Source of the DNA: Aquarana catesbeiana
Taxonomy: Eukaryota; Chordata; Amphibia; Anura; Ranidae
Direction of reading: 5' to 3'
DNA length: 64,000 nt
Assembly: GCF_042186555.1 (NCBI RefSeq)
Contig: NC_133326.1
Coordinates: 691,218,217 to 691,282,216, forward strand
Shown here: positions 59,000 through 64,000 of the stretch, in pieces
Numbering within the stretch: the first letter of the stretch is position 1
Layout of the letters: each line of letters starts with the position of its first letter
The notes under the pieces: model-generated
The model's input: only the letters and a program-made list of their open reading frames with translations
Told to the model about the DNA's origin: nothing
The model's database searches: none
Program-made: the position numbers and the translations under genes

Positions 59000-60202
59000 T
59001 TTTGCTTGCATATGATTGGATAACTGAAGTTAGCCCAGCTTGATCTCATTTGCTTTGCCAAGTGAACAGCCTATACTCCTTCAGTAAAGCATTGACAATT
59101 GTACAGGAAATTTTAAGCTTCTCCTATAAGCAAATCCTTTCCTTGCGCTTAAAAGCACTAAAACAGCTCTCTTGTATAATGCCGGGAAAAGCGCGCTTGT
59201 ATATCTCCAAGTAACACAGACACAGATGCTGGTATCACATTGAGCTTAGCAGAATCCTCCATAGAATAGGCAGCTCCGTTTATTTATACTATAAACATGA
59301 ATAACAAAGGAAGGTGGTGGATTCAGAATCAGCCAGACACTTGTATTCTTTCAAAAGAACCAATCACATACATGTATATATTCAAATAGAAATACAGTAA
59401 TGACATGTGCAGATGGTCATGTGCAGGGCCATGCGGCAAGCATCTTGTGAGACACAAAGTGTCTCACAATTTGAACACTATTTACATGGCTCTGAACACG
59501 ATCGTGTGCACATTCCCACTGCTACCAATGACACAAGCCGTACTCTATCATGGCTCAGTGGGCCATCATTTTGTATGGTTGGGTTGTGCTATGGTTCCCA
59601 TGTACACAGATCTACTCACTTAGGAGTTTATATGCAGTCGCCACAAAGTGGCCAGTCCCTTGGTGAGGCATACACAAACATCCTTAAAAGAGCAAACAGA
59701 TCTGCCGTGTCCACGGGAAGGTTTCCGCAGCCAATGGTCTTCCACCAACGTCTGTATGTGCAAATACGCTCGCATGAGTGTATTACAGTAAAACTGACAC
59801 TGGGGGACATCTGACAACATACATTAATAAAAATTTCCACAACACAATGTAACATAGGGAATTATCATACACACACATATCCACACCTATTCCCACACAG
59901 GTCGAACTGGATGGAGTGGTGACTTTATTCAACGTTATCAGCTACTGTATGTAACTATGTTAATGCAATGGTTGCAACTTTGCATGCATTTTTTGCACAG
60001 GCATCTCAGGGACAGAAAGTGAGGGAAACGTCCCAAATAGGCTCATAGACAGACATAAAATTCTAAAAGGAGGGAACACAAATTAATGAGTGAGAAAAAT
60101 TGTACATACTGTATGTATGTCCATAACTGCAAATAATGTCAGATAAACGACCTGACAGGTAAAAAAAAAAAAAAAAAAAATTAACCCCTTTTCAAAACTT
60201 TA
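59000..60202. other. no recognisable feature
   Basis: 1.2 kb without a clear gene or repeat family. The open frames around 59.4-59.85 kb overlap on both strands and show no domain. Confidence 0.3.
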
Positions 60203-60206
60203 TTAA

Positions 60207-61309
60207 CTGGTTCCTGACTGTGCTGTAGCCAAAAGAAGGCTACAGCATGGCTCTCCAGTTCTGGGAGAACGTCTATGGACATCGTCCCATGTGCGCACGT
60301 CCCATGTTCCCCCAATCACAGCTAGTCACATGTAAACAGACTTGTCGGTTATCGGCAACCAGCAAGTCGATAACCAGCAAGTCTGACAGGGCACAGTGAG
60401 TATATTATTATTGATTATCAGTGAAACCGTGAAACCCCATCAGTGTCAATCAGTGCCCATCAGTGCAGCTTATCAATGCCCATCAGTGCAGCTTATCAGT
60501 GCCCATCAGTGCCGCCTATCTGTGCTCCTTAATGCAGTTTGTCAGTGCCCATCAATGCTGCCTCATCAGTGCCCATCAATGCTGCCTCATCAGTGCACAT
60601 CGGTGTAGCCTCATCAGTGCACATCGGTGTAGCCTCATCAGTGCACATCGGTGTAGCCTCATCAGTGCACATCGGTGTAGCCTCATCAGTGCACATCAGT
60701 GCTGCCTCATCAGTGCACATCAGTGCAGCCTCATCAGTGCATATCGGTGCTGCCTCATCAGTGCCCATCAGTGCACCCTCATCAGTGCACATCAGTGCAG
60801 CCTCATCAGTGCACAACGGTGCTGCCTCATCAGTGCCCATCAGTGCACCCTCATCAGTGCACATCAGTGCAGCCTCATCAGTGCACAACGGTGCAGCCTC
60901 ATCAGTGCCCATCAGTGCAGCCTCACCAGTATATATGAGTGCAGCCTCATCAGTGCACATCAGTGCTGCCTCATCAGTGCACATCAGTGCAGCCTCACCA
61001 GTATATATGAGTGCAGCCTCATCAGTGCACATCAGTGAAGTAGAAAAATGACATTATTTCAACATTTTATAACAGAAAAACATTTTTATTTTCAAAATTT
61101 TTGGTCTTATTTTGTTTAGCAAAAAATGAAAAACCCAGTGGTGATTAAATACCACCGAAAGAAAGCTCTACCTGTCTCAAAAAATTATATCAATTTCATT
61201 TGGGTACAGTGTTTCATGACTCCACATTTGTCATTCAAATTGTGAGAGAGCTGAAAGCTTAAAACTGGCCTGGGCAGGAAGGGTGTGAAAGTGCCCCGTA
61301 TTGAAGTGG
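60207..61309. mobile_element. TTAA-type element with 24-bp minisatellite
   Basis: TTAA at 60203-60206 before CTGGTTCCTGACTG. It ends 'ccgtattgaagtgg' then TTAC. The array at 60416-61035 has the unit 'ctcatcagtgcacatcrgtgyagc'. Confidence 0.65.
60416..61035. repeat. 24-bp minisatellite, about 25 units
   Basis: Units of 24 bp give stop-free frames of 167-191 codons on both strands. These are artefacts. Confidence 0.9.
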
Positions 61310-61650
61310 TTACATTTAATAATCCATGGTTAGCTTCTTCCTCACCTTCTTCCCTGGTTGTTATTTTTCTTAATTTTTACATTTAATTTTCTTGTATTAC
61401 TAGAAAACTTTTTGTTTTTGTTCCTTTTTCTCACTCATTTTCTAGGTGCATATTAAAAATACACAAAACATGTTAAAAAGCTATTTCTTTAGTATATAAC
61501 TTTTCTATGCTGTATACCAGAAACATAATTTTAGGGTCATTCATTATACAGGGTGCAAAAATGTCACTTTTTTATCTACATTAATGGTTTTAAAAGTAGC
61601 ACTGATGCAATATTTTGTCCATAGATCCCATAGAAAGTAAAAGGAAAAAA

Positions 61651-62101
61651 AAAATACTAGTACTAGACAATATTGTCAAAAAGTGTTGTTTGTAGCAGAA
61701 AAAGTATACGTTTATTAATTTGTTATCTTAAAAAGGTATGTCTAGAAAAAAACATAATAATAATAAAACAGATATATATATAATAAAAAAACGATGCAGC
61801 TCTCTCTAAGAGCATCAAAGAGTATAGCTTGAAACATTAAATCAGTTGATCTGCAGTACAGTGCAATTCAGAAAGAGGTTTAGAAAGGCTATTCACAAGT
61901 TGGATGTCAAGAAAATACCAATCTACAGTGCATATGTACCTTTAGTACAGTTGTTCTTTAATGGAATTTAATATTTTAGAATTCATTCTGGAATTTAATT
62001 GGTGAGCAGTTTTCACTTTTGTTTGCTTTCAGCTCCTTGGCAAGGAGTCTCCCTTCTTTATTACCATGGGAGTAAAAAGTAGCCATCAGTCTCTTCAGGC
62101 A
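61651..62101. other. no recognisable feature
   Basis: Unique-looking, AT-rich sequence between the duplication end and the Tc1 element. Confidence 0.3.
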
Positions 62102-62103
62102 TA

Positions 62104-63741
62104 CAGTGCATCCGAAAAAGTATTCACCGTGCTTCACTTTTTCCACATTTTATTATGTTACAGCCTTATTCCAAAATGAATTCAATTAATTATTATCCTC
62201 AAAATTCTACAAACAAGACCCCATAATGATAAGTTTGTTTGAAATCTTTGCAAATTTATAGAAAACAAAAAACAAACAAACTAAAAAAATCCCATGTACA
62301 TACTGTAAGTATCACAGCCTTTGCTCAATACTTTGTTGAAGCACCTTTGGCACCAATTACAGCCTCAAGACTTTTTGAGTATAATGCTACAAGCTTGGCA
62401 CACCTATTTTTGGGCAGTTTCTCCCATTATTCTTTGCAGGACCTCTCAACTTCCATCAGGTTGGATGGGGAGTGTCAGTGTACAGCCATTTTCAGATCTC
62501 TCCAGAGATATTCAATCGGGTTCAAGTATGGGCTCTGGCTGGGCCACTCAAGGACGTTCAAAGAGTTGTCCCATAGCTACTACTTTGTTACCGTGGCTGT
62601 GTGCTTAGGGTTGTTGTTCTGTTGGAAGATGAACCTTCGCCCCAGTCTGAGGTCCAGAGCGCCCTGGAGCAGGTTTTCATCAAGGATGTCTCTATACATT
62701 GCTGCATTCATCTTTCCCTCAATCCTGACTAGTCGCACAGTTCCTGCTACTGAAAAACATCCCCACAGCATGATGCTGTCACCACCATACTTCACTGTAG
62801 GGAAGGTATTGGCCAGGTGATGAGCAATGCCTGGTTTCCTCCAGACATAACGCTTGCCATTCAGGCCAAAGAGTTCAATCTTTCTTTCATCAGAACAGAG
62901 AATTTTGTTTCCCATGGTCTGAGAGTCCTTCAGGTGCCTTTTGGCAAACTCCAGTCAGGCTGTTGTGTGCCTTTTACTGAGGAGCTTCTGTCTGGCAACT
63001 CTACATACAGGCTTGTTTGGTGGAGTGCTGCAGAGATGGATGTTCTTCTGGAAGGTTCTCCTCTCTCCACAGAGAAATGTTGGAGCTCTTTCAGAGTGAC
63101 CATCGGGTTCGTGATCACCTGCCTAATTAAGGCCCTTCTCCCCTGGTTGTCCAGTTTGGCCGGGCAGCCTGCTCTAGGAAGAGTCCTGGTGGTTCCAAGC
63201 TTCTTCTATTTAAGGATGATGGAGGTCACTGTGCTCAATGGGACCTTCAATGCTGCAGAAATTTTTCTGTACCCTTCCCCAGATCTGTGCTTCTAAACAA
63301 TCCTGTCTCGGAGGTCTACAGACAATTCCTTGGACTTCATGGCTTGGTTTGTGCTCTAACATGCACTGTTAACTGTGGGACCTTATATAGGCAGGTGTGT
63401 GCCTTTTCAAATCATGTCCAATCAACTGCATTTACCACAGGTGGACTACAATCAAGTTGTAGAAACATTGCAGGGATGATCAGTGGAAACAGGATACACC
63501 TGAGCTCAATTTTGAGTGTGATGGCAAAGGCTGTGAATACTTATGTACATGGGATTTTTTCGTTTTTTTAAATTTAATACATTTGCAAAGATTTCAAACA
63601 AACTTCTTTCACGTTATCATTATGGGGTATTGTTTGTAGAATCATAAGGAAAATATTGAATTTAATCCATTTTGGAATATGGCTGTAACATAACAATATG
63701 TGGAAAAAGTGAAGCGCTGTGAATACTTTCCGGATGCACTG
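62104..63741. mobile_element. nearly complete Tc1 element, 1,638 bp
   Basis: TA at 62102-62103 and 63742-63743. Inverted ends begin CAGTGCATCCG and extend about 190 bp through 'cactttttccaca' and 'gaccccataatgataa' regions. A decayed transposase lies on the minus strand. The long TIRs and 1.6-kb size fit Tc1. Confidence 0.95.
62325..63340 (-). pseudogene. Tc1 transposase, broken
   Basis: The minus-strand frame starts MKSKELSVDLRDRIV and covers, with interruptions, the full length of about 340 codons of a Tc1 transposase. It includes the N-terminal helix-turn-helix, CSDERKIELFGLN with the first catalytic Asp, FQQNNNPKHTA and NPIEYLWRDLK with the final Glu. Stops follow DRIV, in the linker after SIILK, after TATVTK, and in the C-terminal helix. 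The usual QQDNDPKHT motif reads QQNNNPKHT, so the second catalytic Asp is lost. It cannot be active. Confidence 0.9.
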
Positions 63742-63743
63742 TA

Positions 63744-64000
63744 TTTCATAGTTCAATACTAAATGTAATATAAGTTTGTTTCTGCATCTCTGCAGTTCTA
63801 GAGTTACTGTAGAAGTCACCATTTGTTTATGTTGGGCCTCCAAGGTTCTGGCCTTAGTTAAGAGGGATTTTACAGCCTACATCCTCTATCTTTTTTCAAT
63901 AGTGGCAAATTAGAGCAAAAGACCTGTACTGAATGCTTTGTGGGAACACCACACTGTGCATATATTGGATGCTGAAGATACATTCTTTTGAAAGAACGCC
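63744..64000. other. no recognisable feature
   Basis: Short unique-looking sequence at the window edge. Confidence 0.3.

Larger units (their letters stand above)
48054..61650. repeat. segmental tandem duplication, copy 2 (contains OR gene B)
   Basis: Partner of copy 1. It starts near 'ggggtttgtct' at 48.06 kb (18.93 kb in copy 1) and can be followed block by block to about 61.65 kb. It is shorter than copy 1 (about 13.6 against 24.8 kb), mainly because the 9.8-kb minisatellite element and the Tc1 element of copy 1 are absent. Its own private insertions include two TTAA MITEs, a 1.9-kb insertion at 56.46 kb and a Harbinger-type MITE at 58.54 kb. Confidence 0.8.

Noticed and set aside
59407..59814. 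135-codon forward frame
   Set aside because: No motif recognised, and competing frames exist on the other strand. Insufficient evidence for a gene.
60463..61051. Cysteine/histidine-rich repeat proteins (167-191 codons)
   Set aside because: They come from a 24-bp minisatellite. The even Cys/His spacing mimics metal binding but simply follows the DNA repeat.
62239..63296. Forward-strand open frames of 159-193 codons
   Set aside because: They are antisense shadows of the Tc1 transposase and its TIR.

Overview
The window is eukaryotic and looks like frog DNA, most probably from the Ranidae. It holds two intact class II-type odorant receptor (OR) genes in an intergenic landscape built almost entirely of DNA transposons, MITEs, Penelope-like retroelement pieces, one tRNA-derived SINE and several large minisatellites. 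The ranid assignment is inference: from memory, the TTAA-flanked 'CCACTT...' MITEs, the 'TGCCGCGTACACACG' Harbinger-type MITEs and the T2-like 'TTAAAG' MITEs are abundant in ranid genomes. No database search was run.

Layout. 1-5.7 kb: 388-bp tandem/inverted repeats, then a TTAA-bounded composite element carrying a piggyBac (PGBD4-like) remnant on the minus strand. 5.8-10.1 kb: Penelope-like element (PLE) pieces in head-to-head orientation (reverse transcriptase fragment on minus, GIY-YIG endonuclease on plus) between 430-bp inverted ends. 10.1-13.5 kb: LTR-like debris and Harbinger-type MITEs. 14.4-15.8 kb: a 27-bp minisatellite and a tRNA-SINE. 15.9-18.7 kb: MITEs and a foldback element. 18.9-43.7 kb: copy 1 of a segmental duplication, containing OR gene A (19.5-20.4 kb, minus) and, between blocks of shared sequence, a 9.8-kb TIR-bounded block filled by minisatellites (a 7.5-kb array of a 41-bp unit inside a 27-bp array), a Tc1 copy with another element nested in its TIR, and a 35-bp minisatellite. 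43.8-48 kb: Harbinger, T2-like and TTAA elements. 48.05-61.65 kb: copy 2 of the duplication with OR gene B (48.6-49.5 kb, minus). 62.1-63.7 kb: a nearly complete Tc1 element with a dead transposase.

The two ORs are the only genes I consider likely to be functional. They are about 90% identical, share direction and about 0.8 kb of upstream sequence, and arose by tandem duplication. Because the two copies align in blocks, copy-specific transposon insertions can be read as filled/empty site pairs showing TA, TTA, TTAA and 10-bp target duplications. The very long open frames between 27.7 and 36.7 kb are artefacts of stop-free minisatellite DNA, not proteins. I found no operon, CRISPR array or clearly new biological system. 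The most unusual objects are the giant minisatellite-filled element and the duplicated OR block with its layered insertion record.
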